In this document: one piece after another, positions 1 through 10,774 of the stretch | Layout of the letters: each line of letters starts with the position of its first letter | Numbering within the stretch: position 1 is the stretch's first letter | Source of the DNA: Lepas anatifera | Lineage: Eukaryota; Arthropoda; Thecostraca; Lepadidae | Direction of reading: 5' to 3' | Length of the DNA stretch: 64,000 nucleotides | NCBI GenBank assembly: GCA_034440635.1 | Contig: JAOTON010000777.1 | Location: 25,529-89,528, forward strand | Made by a program: the position numbers and the translations under genes | Notes under the pieces: model-generated | Databases searched by the model: none | What the model saw: only the letters and a program-made list of their open reading frames with translations | What the model was told of the DNA's origin: nothing

Positions 1-77
1 GAGTCTTCCTACTCTCTGAGTCAAGTGAGTCACTTTCGGGAATGTTGTGAAAGATGATGTTCATCTCACGGTTCATA

Positions 78-662
78 CTACCCCTGGCTTTGTACGATTT
101 TTTTCAAGCTCTGAGACGTGCTGATAAGTGCCTCCTTTTGTGCACTCATCTGCTTGACTACCTCTGTTTCGAGGTTCAGAATTTTCTCTTCGAGGTTTTT
201 GTCCAGTTGCGGCACTTTTTGAGTCTTTTGGACTGCTTCAACTATTCTCTTTTCAGCCTCTGCCACCCTTGACTCCACCCTTTTTGGCACATCTAACATA
301 GTTGAAAGTTTCTGCCTGCATTTAGAACAAAGCCACAGAAGGTCGAATTTCCCTAGTGCTTTGAAAGCCTCACTGCTCAGATCTTGGCAGCTTGGGTGGA
401 ACCACCCACCACAGGCCTCACACATTATACAATCCTCATTTTCCCCTATAATCCTTCCACATACCTTAGTTCCTCCTCCACAAGTGTACTTCACCTTTTT
501 TGTTGTCTTTTTTGCAGTGACAGTCATCCACGCTCCACCTCCATCGTCGTTACTGCTCACACCACTGTTGTTGTCTTGTTTAGGAGCCTTTTGCGACGTT
601 TGCGGCGCCGCCACTGTTGCGGACCCCAGTCTCGCCCAGCCCCCGTTCAAGTTGCCTGGCAT
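78..662 (-). pseudogene. CR1-type retrotransposon ORF1 fragment with PHD finger and coiled coil
   Basis: This is a 194-codon frame. Residues about 55-115 form a PHD-like zinc module: a CGGG..VCG start, CIMCEACGGWFHPSC, then CSKC. A long heptad-like Glu/Lys/Gln/Leu segment suited to coiled-coil assembly follows. PHD plus coiled coil is an architecture known for ORF1 of some CR1-clade non-LTR retrotransposons, where ORF1p binds nucleic acid and assembles the RNP. The frame ends at 78 without an endonuclease ORF, so only the 5' part of the element is present and the rest may lie left of the window. It differs in sequence from the PHD ORF1 at 7387-8471, so it is probably another subfamily. A host PHD protein exon is less likely because no splice context was seen. 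Confidence 0.6.
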
Positions 663-2281
663 TTTGCGGCGGTGACGTCACCGCCGCGATGCCCCAGGCG
701 TTTTACAGCCTGGAGTATGGAAAAGTTAGGCACATTTGACGAGCTCAGGAAAATCTGCCAATGCCTCCAAGAGAGCAAAAATGGGTTGGTTAGAAAGTTT
801 TGACATATTTCTGGCCATTGCAGGCTTTTTGAGGTCCTAACACAGCTTATAAGCATTTTCAGGGGGTTTTCTTGGTGTGATGTTTCTTTGGTGTTAAGAG
901 TCCTTATCCGTTTTGTACGATAGCAATTTCGTCCTTCTGGCCATCGTTGTTTGGATGAAAACATCATGTACGGTTTTTATGAAGACGAACACAATTATGT
1001 GTGTGTACTACTACCTGTACTACGACGTTTGTAGAAATGCCTCGACTCCTATGTATGGTGCATTGGCCTACGATACTTCTATTATACATCAGCTGCAAAT
1101 CGTGAATAAGTGAATAAATGATTGCAGTCACGTATAATTCGATGCCCTAGAATTCCTAGAAAGGTGGGGTTGCTATGAAGTCGGTGTAAGTCTGGAAGTA
1201 TAAACGCGGTGTATGAAGTCGGTGTCTGGTTATGGCTGTGCTAAAGGGACTGCGGGCCGGGAAAGGAATGATTGATTACTCACTTTCTTGATTTTTTGCC
1301 TACTCGTGCGGGAAAAGAACGGGTGGGAGGGGAAGAAGGGAAAGCTTGCCAATTATTGAAAATGTGTTTATCTGCTTTCATGCACCTTTAGCATGAAATG
1401 TAGGTACCTATGTATTCATGATGTTTGCATGAACATTTGTGGTTAAAATTAATTGTGGAACTTTAAACTGTCAGGGATGGTCAGTCCTTCAGTGTCTATT
1501 TTCCTCTATGGGTGCTATCATACTTGAGGATGTGTTCTCCTACTCAATGTTCATAAATTACATGTCTTTCAATATGTGCATTGTGTGTCTGTAGGATTTA
1601 CCTACCTTACCTTACCCACCTTACCTAGAGATTTTGGAATATGTAGGCCAATGATGGCCTGCTGGCTCCATTATCACACAAGCTCAATTTGGGGAAGTCC
1701 TTACGTGCCAGTCTGCAAAGTATGGCAGCAGGCCAGACGAATCGCACCAGCCATCTAAAATATTTGCACCGCCAGCCACCAAAAATTTGCACCAATCTGT
1801 CATGTACCAAGGAGAAAACGCACCTATTCCTACCCACACCATGCAATGCTACCTCTTATCGTGCGGCCGTGCTCGGTGGTGCCCGCCATCCCCTTTGTGC
1901 GAGTAAAAATGTTGATGTACCTAACCTTTCCTAACAATTTAGGAATTTTGGGGACCACAATGGCCCGCTGGCTCTGATTCTCCGACAAGCTCAGGATATT
2001 AGTTTCTGGGCGCAATCCTCCTCAGGAAAAGGGACCTTGAGATTTGCCAACACCTTGGAATCATGATATAGATACTAAACAGGAGAATGTTTGGGGGAAG
2101 TGCCAGGCCTATGTAGAAGTTGCATACATTAGTTAATGCATGGGTTTGTGGAAATAGTGTCATATCCATAAATAGTACTAATATGGAAATAGTGCTATAT
2201 CCAGGCATTTGTTTGCCTGGTTATAACACTATTTCCCAGCTTTATGGAGTGGTCTGTCTTCAAGTTTTGGTGAAATAGCTC
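663..2281. other. Non-coding stretch, no recognised gene
   Basis: No long homologous reading frame is visible. It holds probable 5'-untranslated sequence of the ORF1 fragment, a local partial duplication (the text around 1640-1690 resembles that around 1955-1995, sharing a 'ggcc.gctggctc' core) and the dispersed repeat at 1707-1855. Confidence 0.4.
1707..1855 (+). repeat. Dispersed repeat, copy 1 (second copy at 10133-10280)
   Basis: About 148 bp aligns by eye with 10133-10280. Both run from 'gccagtctgcaaagtatggc' through 'tcgcaccagccatcta' to 'atgcaatgctacct', with scattered mismatches. The orientation is the same. I could not define ends or target duplications. The 'tgcaccaatctg / tcgcaccaatctg' repeats inside suggest a short tandem core. 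Confidence 0.7.
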
Positions 2282-2285
2282 TTAA

Positions 2286-3311
2286 CCCTCGCCCCACCGG
2301 GGGGCCATCGATGGCCCCCCTAAGGTTTTTCCGGGATAGCAGAAAAACGACGAGGCGCAGCACCGCGGTTGAGGGCTCTACCTCTCACTGCATCATTTTT
2401 ACATCATCCCTGAAATTTTTTACCCCGGGTCACCCAAGGTCAGGTCACCAGACGAGGTCAACCAAGGTCACCTCACTTCACCTTTAGAGCTCTGTAAGAG
2501 CTACATTTCAAAGTCGATCGATTTGAAACTTCCTACACTTCATGACCCCTCCAGGGTCTACAAGGTGTATATCCGGGATTTTTCGATTTCGTGCCCTGAG
2601 GTCAGGTCACGAGGCGACCTCTCCCATTGGAAAAGCATGGGGAAAAGCTATTTCATGATATAAAAGCCACAAAAATGATTGCAAATACTCAGACTGCTCA
2701 GAACAACGTTTTTGGACACCCTTTCACGGATCCCAGGGGTCATATTTGCCCTTTGACTTTTCCAAGGTCATCCAAGGTCACCAGAGGTCAAAAACAGTAT
2801 TTTGACAATAACTTTTGACCTAATTGAGCTAGAGCGGTGAAACAAACGCCATCGGGTTTGTCTTGTCACTGGCTTTCATTTGATATACGGCAAGGTCACT
2901 TTTTGACCTTTTGTGACCTCAGGTCATATTAGGTCACAAGGTGACCTCTGGCGGTCAAACCACTGGCGGGAGGTCTTTATGTTCCACATAGCGGAAAAAG
3001 TACTGGCAATTTTCTATCAAATGTGATTTACCAGACCTCAATAGCTCTAATGGCATAAGAGTTATACCCAGTTTGCTTAAGCATTGCAAATTTGAGTGAA
3101 AATAGCCGATCTTGACCTAATTTGACCTCTGGAGGTCAAACCATTGACCTGAGCACTAAAACATGCGAAGTAATTTCTTACTGAATTCACGCGAGCTTTC
3201 TATTGCACTTTGCAGATTTGCGCTAACGCCCATATTTTCGGAGTTAGAGGGGGGGCCATCGATGGCCCCCGGTGGGGCGAAGGTGGCGCCGGACCCCCGG
3301 TGGGGCGCGGG
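2286..3311. mobile_element. TTAA-flanked non-autonomous DNA transposon, rich in AGGTCA motifs
   Basis: The element is flanked by TTAA on both sides (2282-2285 and 3312-3315). Its ends are an imperfect terminal inverted repeat: CCCTCGCCCCACCGGGGG on the left, and CCCGCGCCCCACCGGGGG read from the right. A further GGGGCCATCGATGGCCCC palindrome lies inside each end. There is no transposase frame. TTAA duplication and CCC-starting termini are the hallmarks of piggyBac-type elements, so it is probably a piggyBac MITE; the family call rests on these ends only. The interior carries about nineteen AGGTCA/TGACCT hexamers by eye, several as AGGTCAGGTCA or TGACCTCAGGTCA. Relatives lie at 15993-16538, about 41795-42440 and 42448-43282. 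Confidence 0.85.
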
Positions 3312-3315
3312 TTAA

Positions 3316-4903
3316 ACTCTACTTTTATCCTGATTGGAGGTCCAATGTGAATGGCTTTTTGGCACCAGAAACAAGCCAATTTCTGGACATGTGAATGTTG
3401 GTCTGACTTCTTGTAAGCAGGCAGTATAATTAGGTAATGGTGGTACTTTGGTTTCCATGGCTAAATTTGATCTAGATCAAACTGCCAATTAGGATACACA
3501 ATGAAGAGGGGGAAGGTCAGGCGCTGCAACACTAACAATGTTAGCTAACATGCAATCCCTTCTTTGTGTGGATGGCTCCCGGGCTCACCTCACCCCCTCA
3601 TCTCTGTCCCTGTATTTTCAGGTGGCGCTTCTGGCACATTTAATCATCAATTTTTTCACTCTCTGCAAGTACCTGTGTCTGTTGATATGATGAATGTAGT
3701 AGCTGAACAAATGTGTCATGGTTTCAAGTGATCAAGTTTGTCAAGTGTCATTTTCAGGGCACTATGACACAGACCATGCCGTGGGGAAATTGTATTTGAT
3801 TGGATATTTTGGCCATCTGATCTGGCTCACTTTGGCTATGGAACCTGGGTCACTGTCAAAATAGCTTATCTGAATTCTTCGACATTAGTTTTGCACAGTG
3901 CCCTCTACAACAAGTACAACAATTGAGGAAGGCAGAGGACTTGAAGTGATATTGATATGAATATTAAAGTGTTTTTCTTCTGTTTCAGAGCTCTATGTCC
4001 TCATGTGGAAACCTGAATCTGAATATTGTGAAGAATAACTTCATTTAGCCAGAAATTATATTATATGACTTATCAAACAATGCCTTTTTTAGATGTTTTG
4101 TGCATGAGATAGAGAAGTGGTAGTTTGATATATTTCCTGTCTCTTAGATGCTTAATTTGCTATTTTTATGAGTTTCAAGTTGAAAATCAGCTTCTTCTCA
4201 TTGTCAGAACCTTGTTGGATCAGATAAAGCTACATTGTCCAGTGGAATGAAACATTCCATATGAAAGTAGCCAAGAAGTAGCCAAGAACATTCAAACTTT
4301 AGGCAATAAGCTTCCAGCAGCCTCTACCTCTTCCACGTGGTGATTTTATTCCACCAGAAAATTAAAATCACGAAGAGATAAGAAGAAATCCATCAGCAAA
4401 CCCTCACGCTCAAAATAACGCTCAAAATTGAAATACAATCTGCACCCACCACCCCGGGTGCGACTAATCGGTGGCGAGCTTTCTGCTGCGGTAGAATTTA
4501 CGATACAGGAAAAGCCGTACTGAAAATGCCAGTTTAGTATAGTTACTAGAATAATATACCAAAGCTACTAAAACTGACGAAAATATTTCCAGCTACAAAG
4601 ATTCAAGCAGTAAAAAATTATCCCATAAGCATTGAAATATTCAATTAGACTCTTTCCATACCTAAATATTTACTATCGACGCTCAATTTTTGGATTTGTC
4701 TTTTTTAGTGGATACCAAAAATTTAACTAAATTTTTACTAGTAGGATACTAAAAAAACTTGAACTAACCTGGGATTCTAGGGCCTTGGTCTCGCCCGCGT
4801 TTTCGCCATTAGGAACTAGCCACTAAATTCAAAAAGTTGTTTTCTTTCAACTATCTAATGTTGCAGTTGCTTCGTGTTCTTCCGTGTGGTGATAAATATC
4901 AAG
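3316..4903. other. Unrecognised non-coding sequence
   Basis: No coding frame with recognisable similarity, tandem repeat or terminal repeat was seen. The segment is AT-leaning and stop-rich on both strands. It ends where the tail of the - strand CR1 reverse-transcriptase frame begins. Confidence 0.4.
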
Positions 4904-7345
4904 TCATATTATTTTTTTAGTGTGTTTTGATATGTTTCCAAATACCAAATGAGGCCAATTGAGGCCAAAAAAGATGCAAGGTGAGGCTAGACAAGGGCAA
5001 AGGCGGGCGCAGGTAATGGGCGAGGAGCTCCGTGGACACGTCCGTCCGGGGCGAGGGTCAGGTGGACAATGGAGATGGAATTTCAATGTGGAGTCTACTG
5101 TCACGCCCAAGTCAGTATGAGAGCTTACAACTTGTATTGGTACCTGGTCTATGTGGTAGTGTGGGTCTTGTAGTGCATTTGTTCTTCTCTTGAACCTTAG
5201 GACAGCACACTTCCCTTGGTTCATCTTCAATCCCCAAGAGTGAGAATTGGTGTGAAGCGTGTCTATATCTGCTTGGATACGTGACTGGCACTGGGCAGAG
5301 GTGTCATTGTTTTGGCCAATGTGCATGTATATTTTTAGATCATCTGCAAAGATTTTGTACTGACAGGACAGGTTGACAGCAATGTGGTTCACAAAAATCA
5401 AGAATAGGACTGGGCCAAGCACTGACCCCTGTGGAACACCACTCCCTACAGGTCGAGGTGAGCTCAACTTACCATCAATTGAAACAGACAAAGTACGGCC
5501 GACAAGGAAGTCCTCGATCCATCTGATAAGTTGGGACTGCACTCCAATAAGCTGTAGTTTGGTAAGGAGGATCGGGTGTGAGACCACATCAAACGCCTTG
5601 GAAAAATCAAATAGGATGAGGTCTGTTGCACCTCCGTCATCCAGCCACATTGAAATATCATTATATACCTGGAGGAGTTGGTCCATTGTGGACCTACCAC
5701 TACGAAAACCAAACTGGTTGTCAGACAGGATGTTGTTGTGTTCGAGGTAATCATTCAAGCGATGAGTTATAATTCGTTCCAGGCACTTGCAGGTCACAGA
5801 TGTTAAACTGATTGGCCTGTAATTCAGTGGGTCATATCTTGACCCCTTCTTGTAGATGGGGCTCACATGTGATGTCTTCCATGATAGAGGAAGGCAGCCT
5901 TCATTCAGTGACTTTTTGAAAATTTTAAGCAAGGGGTAAGCAAGACTATAACAACATGACTTTAACAACATAGGGTGGAGTCCATCAGGGCCTGCAGAAC
6001 TGTTTGCATCAAGAGACTTCAGAACATCGAGCACAGTCTGAATTTGAAGATCCAGCGGTGCCATCTGGGCTGCTAAGATCTGGTGTGGGGCTGGTCTCAC
6101 ATCAGGAGCATCAGTTACGAAGACACTTTCAAAAGCGGAAGCGAAGGTTTCAGCCATGGCTGCAGCGTCATCAGATAGCTTGTTGTCAGCCAGCCGGAGT
6201 GGTCCTACAGAAGGACAACCAACCTTCTTCCTTCGGAGATAAGCATGGAAAACCTTTGGATTGGATCTCAGTTCGTCGGCCAGATATTCTTCATATCGGC
6301 TCTGGGAGGCTACAGCAAAATTCTTAACTTGTTTATTTACTCTAAAGAAAGCTTCCATTGCCTCCTTCGATGCAGGAGAGTTACGACCTAGCCTGTTTCT
6401 CAGGGCCTTAGCGTGTTCCCACGCTTGTCTCCTTCTATTCAGGAGGCTAGTTGGAGGGTTGACTCGCCATGGGAGACGCCCTCCTTCCCTGGAACAGTCG
6501 TGCACAGGGACGTATTGGCCAATCATGGGACTGAGGAGGTCTAGAAAGCGAGAAAATGCCTCATTGGAGTCTTGGTAACGAAATTCAAAGTCCCAATCAA
6601 TCTCATCTAGGCTCCGCGAAATCAAATCAAATCTACCCTTGTGCCATTTTCGGGAGAACTTGGCCACAGGGTTTGGGGAGTGAGGCGCAAAGCTGAACAA
6701 GTTATCATATAGGACCAAACAATGATCACATCCAGGGAGTGGTGGAGCCACCACGACAGTTCCAATCCTGTCTGCCTCACTGGTCAACACAAGGTCAAGA
6801 ATGTTCCCAGAACGAGGAAAAGTTGGCTCCATGACCCACTGGGTCAATCCTAAGGAGATAAAAAGCTCCTCGAAGATTCTGTCCGAAGAGGACAACTGGC
6901 TTGCTTGCTCAGATGGGCGCCATGCGATCGAAGGCAAACTAAAATCCCCCATAAGCAACACTTCCCTACCATTGCATACTCTGGACAAGTACTTGATCAA
7001 GTTTATATTCTCCTCATGCGAATAAGAAGGTGGTCTGTAGACCGTGACAATGTGTAAGTTAAGCTCCGGGAGTCTGACAGCAATGCAGTTGGGACACTGT
7101 ACATCAACATTATCAAACTTTATACTTTTGCCCAGGTATATGCAGACACCATGCTTAGCATAGTTTGATGAAGTATCATTTCGGATTATTGAATAAGATG
7201 GAACCTCAATAAATGAACTAGGCACTGAGGCCAATAAGTGTGTCTCTGTGATTGCAAGGATGCTGGTCTGAGAATTTTGCAGGAAAGTATGTACATGTGG
7301 AACTTTATTAATGAGGGAGTTTACATTACACAGACCTAACTTCAA
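4904..7345 (-). pseudogene. CR1-clade retrotransposon ORF2 (endonuclease plus reverse transcriptase), 3'-truncated
   Basis: This 813-codon frame encodes the enzyme that nicks target DNA and primes reverse transcription from the nick. The N-terminal endonuclease (residues about 1-225) shows GLCNVNSL, ITETHL, GDFSLPSIAW and GCDHCLV; the usual SDH is CDH here. The reverse transcriptase (about 430-735) shows YRPISLTSVTCKCLERI, GFRSGRSTMDQLL, FDFSKAFD, GVPQGSVLGPVLF, the catalytic FADD and LGVTVD. Similarity stops near 5066. The last 53 or so residues are a Pro/Ser/Cys-rich run, so the RT thumb and C-terminus are lost. It lies 41 bp downstream of ORF1 (7387-8471) on the same strand, the normal CR1 order. 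The frame itself is uninterrupted, which suggests fairly recent truncation. Confidence 0.88.
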
Positions 7346-7386
7346 TGTGAGTGTTGAAGTCCTAGGATCAGGGCTGGTAGACAGAT

Positions 7387-8471
7387 CTAATTGTTTGATG
7401 GAGAGATCACAGCCTTTGGGGTAGTTTCCACCACTGAAGTGGGGGTAGGTGTCACAACTGCATTGGTATCAGGCTCTGCTGTGGTGGTGGTCTGATCCAA
7501 AGTGTCTGGACCATGGGTCCTGTTCACCTCTGGAGGTGGGTCTCCTTGTGTGTGGGCCCGGAAGGGCCTCACATGGCTGGTCACGGCGTCTCGAGCAGCA
7601 GTTTGTCTGGCCTTAAGCAGCTGTCTCTGCTTGTACGTGAGGTCACGCCGAATAAAGACTGAGCAAAACTGCTCTGAGTTTTTCAGTTGTTTGGCTATGT
7701 CAAGCACTGATTTCCTGACTTCGTCATTGTTGATTTTGCCACGAAAGAGATCTGGTTCACCATGGATCTTCACGACATCTGTGAGAGTTACTCTGTGGCC
7801 AATCAGGTACTCTGAGACCATTCCAAATTTTTGGTTAGCCTCTTCACAATTTCCTGCTTCGAGACCCGGGATCACCAGTGAGTTGCGCCTCTTGCGCTGC
7901 TCTTCAAGTTCTCTGAGTTCCTCTCTCACTATCTGACGATAAGAGTCTGTTGTGTTGGACGCCTGGGCAGGGGTCGTAACAGGGACAGGTGTCGGAGCTG
8001 ACCGTACACAAGGATTGGCACCAGGGACGGGTTCTGTATTTTCTTGTTGAGCACCAGCAGGAGGATCCAGTGGTTTTGTTTTGGATATGTGTAGGAGATA
8101 CTGCACAGAGCTGCAAAGGCCCTTAAGTTGCTGAAACAGCTGTGCCATCAGCTCAACAACTTGGGGGGTGGTCCTTCCAGATGGGGAACTTTGCCTTGGA
8201 GTGGAGCAGGTAATTCTACATTTTGTGCAAACAAATTTGATCCCCTCACCATTATGCCTGGCAATAGCATCTATCACATCCTGGGGAGGCCACTACACAT
8301 CTCTGTATCGTGCACCCATGTCTGGCACTCATCACATCCAATGGCACTGTCACCAACATCCAAGTCGCAAGTGCCACACAGTTGGATTTTGGCTATGGGT
8401 GTATTGCTAGCACTAGAAGTAACACTGCGGCCTCTGCGAGGGGCACTGTTGGTGTTACGTGGCCTAGGCAT
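7387..8471 (-). pseudogene. CR1 ORF1 with PHD finger and coiled coil; one frameshift
   Basis: The start at 8471 gives a basic N-terminus and then a C4HC3 PHD finger: CGTC, CDECQTWVH and MC, continuing after a frameshift near 8275 with CTKC. The downstream frame runs to 7387. It has a Pro/Thr-rich linker, a helical RQIVREELRELEEQRKRR segment, and a folded region (SLVIPGL...FIRRDLTYKQRQLLKARQ) typical of the RNA-binding and chaperone part of CR1/L2 ORF1 proteins. It ends in a Thr-rich tail. Removing one base at the shift rejoins the PHD halves, so the lesion looks like a single-nucleotide deletion. With ORF2 it forms one - strand CR1 copy. Confidence 0.8.
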
Positions 8472-9011
8472 GGTTGGTGAAAGCGTTATTTGTTAATTAA
8501 TATCCGATAAGCAAAGCACAATGTTCCATGCACTGATGTACTTGTAAGTGGTTAGCAAGACCAGCGGAATCTGACAAAGCGGTAAGAAAACAACAGCAAA
8601 ACACAAGCAAGGCAAGGATAATCTTACATGCAGGCACTCATGGGCCAACAAGGGACAACATGAACATGCCACAGTAAAGACGCGGACATTGACTAGGGAT
8701 GGTGCAAGGTTGGCCAACATGCAGGTACTACCCAAGAGGCTTTAGATGCACGCAGCAGCAAGCAGATGCAGGCGATGCAGCTGGTCCCAGGGAGCTTAGC
8801 TTGCATGCATCACATTCTTCTCATCTGGTATTGACTAACCAGGTGATTCAAACTTCCTCACCGCTTTACTCCACACCAAACAGCAGCCGCCGCCTTAGGT
8901 TGAGGTGTACTGGTACGGATCCCTTTTCAGCACATTTCAATTTCTGTCTTTCCCTATCCTCACGCTTTTCCGCAACAATCTGCTGCATCCAGGGCCTTCG
9001 GCTGCATGCAG
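8472..9011. other. Probable 5' flank or UTR of the CR1 element, otherwise unrecognised
   Basis: This is upstream of CR1 ORF1 on its strand. There is no coding similarity, and I could not define a 5' end or target duplication for the element. Confidence 0.3.
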
Positions 9012-9789
9012 ATTGAAGAGAGAATTCTGGAATTGGCGATTGGAAATAGCCGTTCCTACCAAACCCACTGTTTCAATTGCCTTCTCTCTCTAAAGAAATA
9101 CTCAACAGTATTTCAAATTACCTACGTCTGTGCGTTATGTCGTGAATAAAACAACATACCTACCGAGTTATATCACCATACTGTGGAGATATAACGACGC
9201 ACTATATCCCCGTCTATGAGGTGAAATAGGGCTTATATCCCCATATAGTGATGATATAAGGCCCTAAAAGGGCCAATCAAAAGCCGTTTAGCCGACTCGT
9301 GGTTTTGTTTCGAAACATTTTATGGTAAAGCTAGTAGCAGAATTGTTGACAGTAAGCCAATGAAAGATAAAAATAATTGACCCCGGTCACGCTCACCAGC
9401 GGCGCTAGTGTACCCTCCAAGATGGCCGCGAAAGAGGGACTCCAAAAAGGTAAACAACGTTAGTGGGCCCCGGGAATAGCATGGTAAGCGGTGAATTATA
9501 CGTGTTTTATGTTTGGTATGTGGCAGCGGCTTATAACCAGCCACTGCGGAAGGCAGAGAAGAATGCAAATTCGAAAAGTTGTTGGTCCCAAGGAGCAAAG
9601 CTTGTAGTCAGCATCAGGTTGAAGTTTGCTGCCCCCCCACTTCTTTGCCTGTGGCGACGCTTGTGTTTGGAAACGCATTTTCCATCGTACATTCAAACTG
9701 GAATTTCAGACGGCTTGAAACAAATAAAGGCGTATATCTACCGAATTATTTCAAGATGTCAGTTTTCCGGGCTAAAAGGAATGCAGCCA

Positions 9790-10042
9790 CAGGCGGATCC
9801 AGGGGGATGGCAAAGTGGGCACATGCCCCATAGGCAGATCCAGGGGGCAAAGGGGGTATGTGCCCACCACCATCGACCCTCGGCGCCCCCTGAAATGGCC
9901 ACGCCCCCTGAAATTTCCCTTCCCACCACCATCCCCCTCCCAGGATACGAAAGTCGGCTCCCACCGATAGGGTTTCCCGGTTAAGAATGGTGCGCCGCCC
10001 CCAGGAAGGTGCCCCTGATCGGCAATCCTGGATCCGCCTATG
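9790..10042. mobile_element. Short DNA element with GGCGGATCCAGG / CCTGGATCCGCC ends
   Basis: The left end CAGGCGGATCCAGG and right end CCTGGATCCGCCTATG form a terminal inverted repeat. A near-copy of the left end recurs at about 9830 ('ataggcagatccaggggg'), an internal tandem duplication. The interior 'atcgaccctcggcgccccctgaaatgg' closely resembles block C at 53352 and 60517. The termini resemble those of common animal hAT-type MITEs. I could not see a convincing target duplication. This family matters because the 50-bp satellite units begin with the same GGCGGATCCAGG word. Confidence 0.65.
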
Positions 10043-10132
10043 AAGACGGCCCAAGGATTAAGGCCTACTCCTGCTAGAAGCAGGCTCAAGGGAGTGGAAG
10101 GAGGCATAAGCGGAACTGGAGATTGCCTCACA

Positions 10133-10280
10133 GCCAGTCTGCAAAGTATGGCAGCAGGCCAGACAAATCGCACCAGCCATCTAATGTTCTCGCACCACCA
10201 GCCTCCAAAAATTCGCACCAATCTGCCACATACCAGGGGAAAAATGCACCCATTTCTACCCCTACAATGCAATGCTACCT
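10133..10280 (+). repeat. Dispersed repeat, copy 2 (first copy at 1707-1855)
   Basis: This aligns along its whole length with 1707-1855 and shares the same start and end words. The 'cgcaccag' words continue to about 10400. Confidence 0.7.
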
Positions 10281-10480
10281 CAATCATTAGTCAGTTAAGG
10301 ACTTTTTATAAGGCACCTCCTGTGTCTTAATGGCCATTCAGCCATTATTTGTCTAGTTTAAGTGTCACTAACCTCGCAAATTCGCACCAGGTTGATAAAG
10401 TTCGCACCACTCGGTCCTGTCTCCAAGGGAACTCGCACGGACGAGATCTCGTCGAAAATGCCATACTTTGCACACTGGCC

Positions 10481-10774
10481 TCACAGCCGCTTACCAGGTG
10501 GATGTGAATGGAAGTCAGGTAGCTGAAAATGTCTGCAACAGACAGCAGCATTTGAGCCCATCTTCTTCCCAATTATCAGATTCGACTTCCACTGCTTGGA
10601 CAGCACCTTATCCTGAGGAAACTTGTGAAAGCTGAGACTTGGACACTTCCTTCGGAAGGATACACACTGAGGAACGCAGCAGTTCTGATTGGATGTAATG
10701 GTTATCCGTGTCACTTTTATTTTCTTTGAACTTTCCAAGATTATAACAAACAAGAAAATAACGCCAGTCTTCAA
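10481..10774 (-). pseudogene. THAP zinc-finger domain exon or transposase fragment
   Basis: The frame contains the C2CH signature of the THAP DNA-binding domain: CCVPQC, FHKFPQD, the invariant Trp (KQWKSNL) and VCCRHF, followed by LPDF. This domain is found in P-element transposases and host THAP proteins. After HSHPPGKRL the frame hits a stop, where THAP domains normally continue with an AVPT-type motif. The same position reads CCACCTG|GTAAGC, so the DNA could be a splice donor instead. No downstream partner exon was recognised. It lies inside a repeat-rich interval, which favours a P-element or transposon remnant over a host gene. Confidence 0.6.

Noticed and set aside
78..662. A host PHD-finger gene
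   Set aside because: The frame is intronless with coiled coil after the PHD, the CR1 ORF1 layout, and a similar ORF1 with an RT partner lies 7 kb away.
5373..6578. + strand frames opposite the CR1 RT
   Set aside because: Antisense shadows of the - strand ORF2.
9320..10054. Several frames of 80-170 codons around the GGATCC-ended element
   Set aside because: They cross repeat borders and stem from GC-rich Gly/Pro-encoding repeats.
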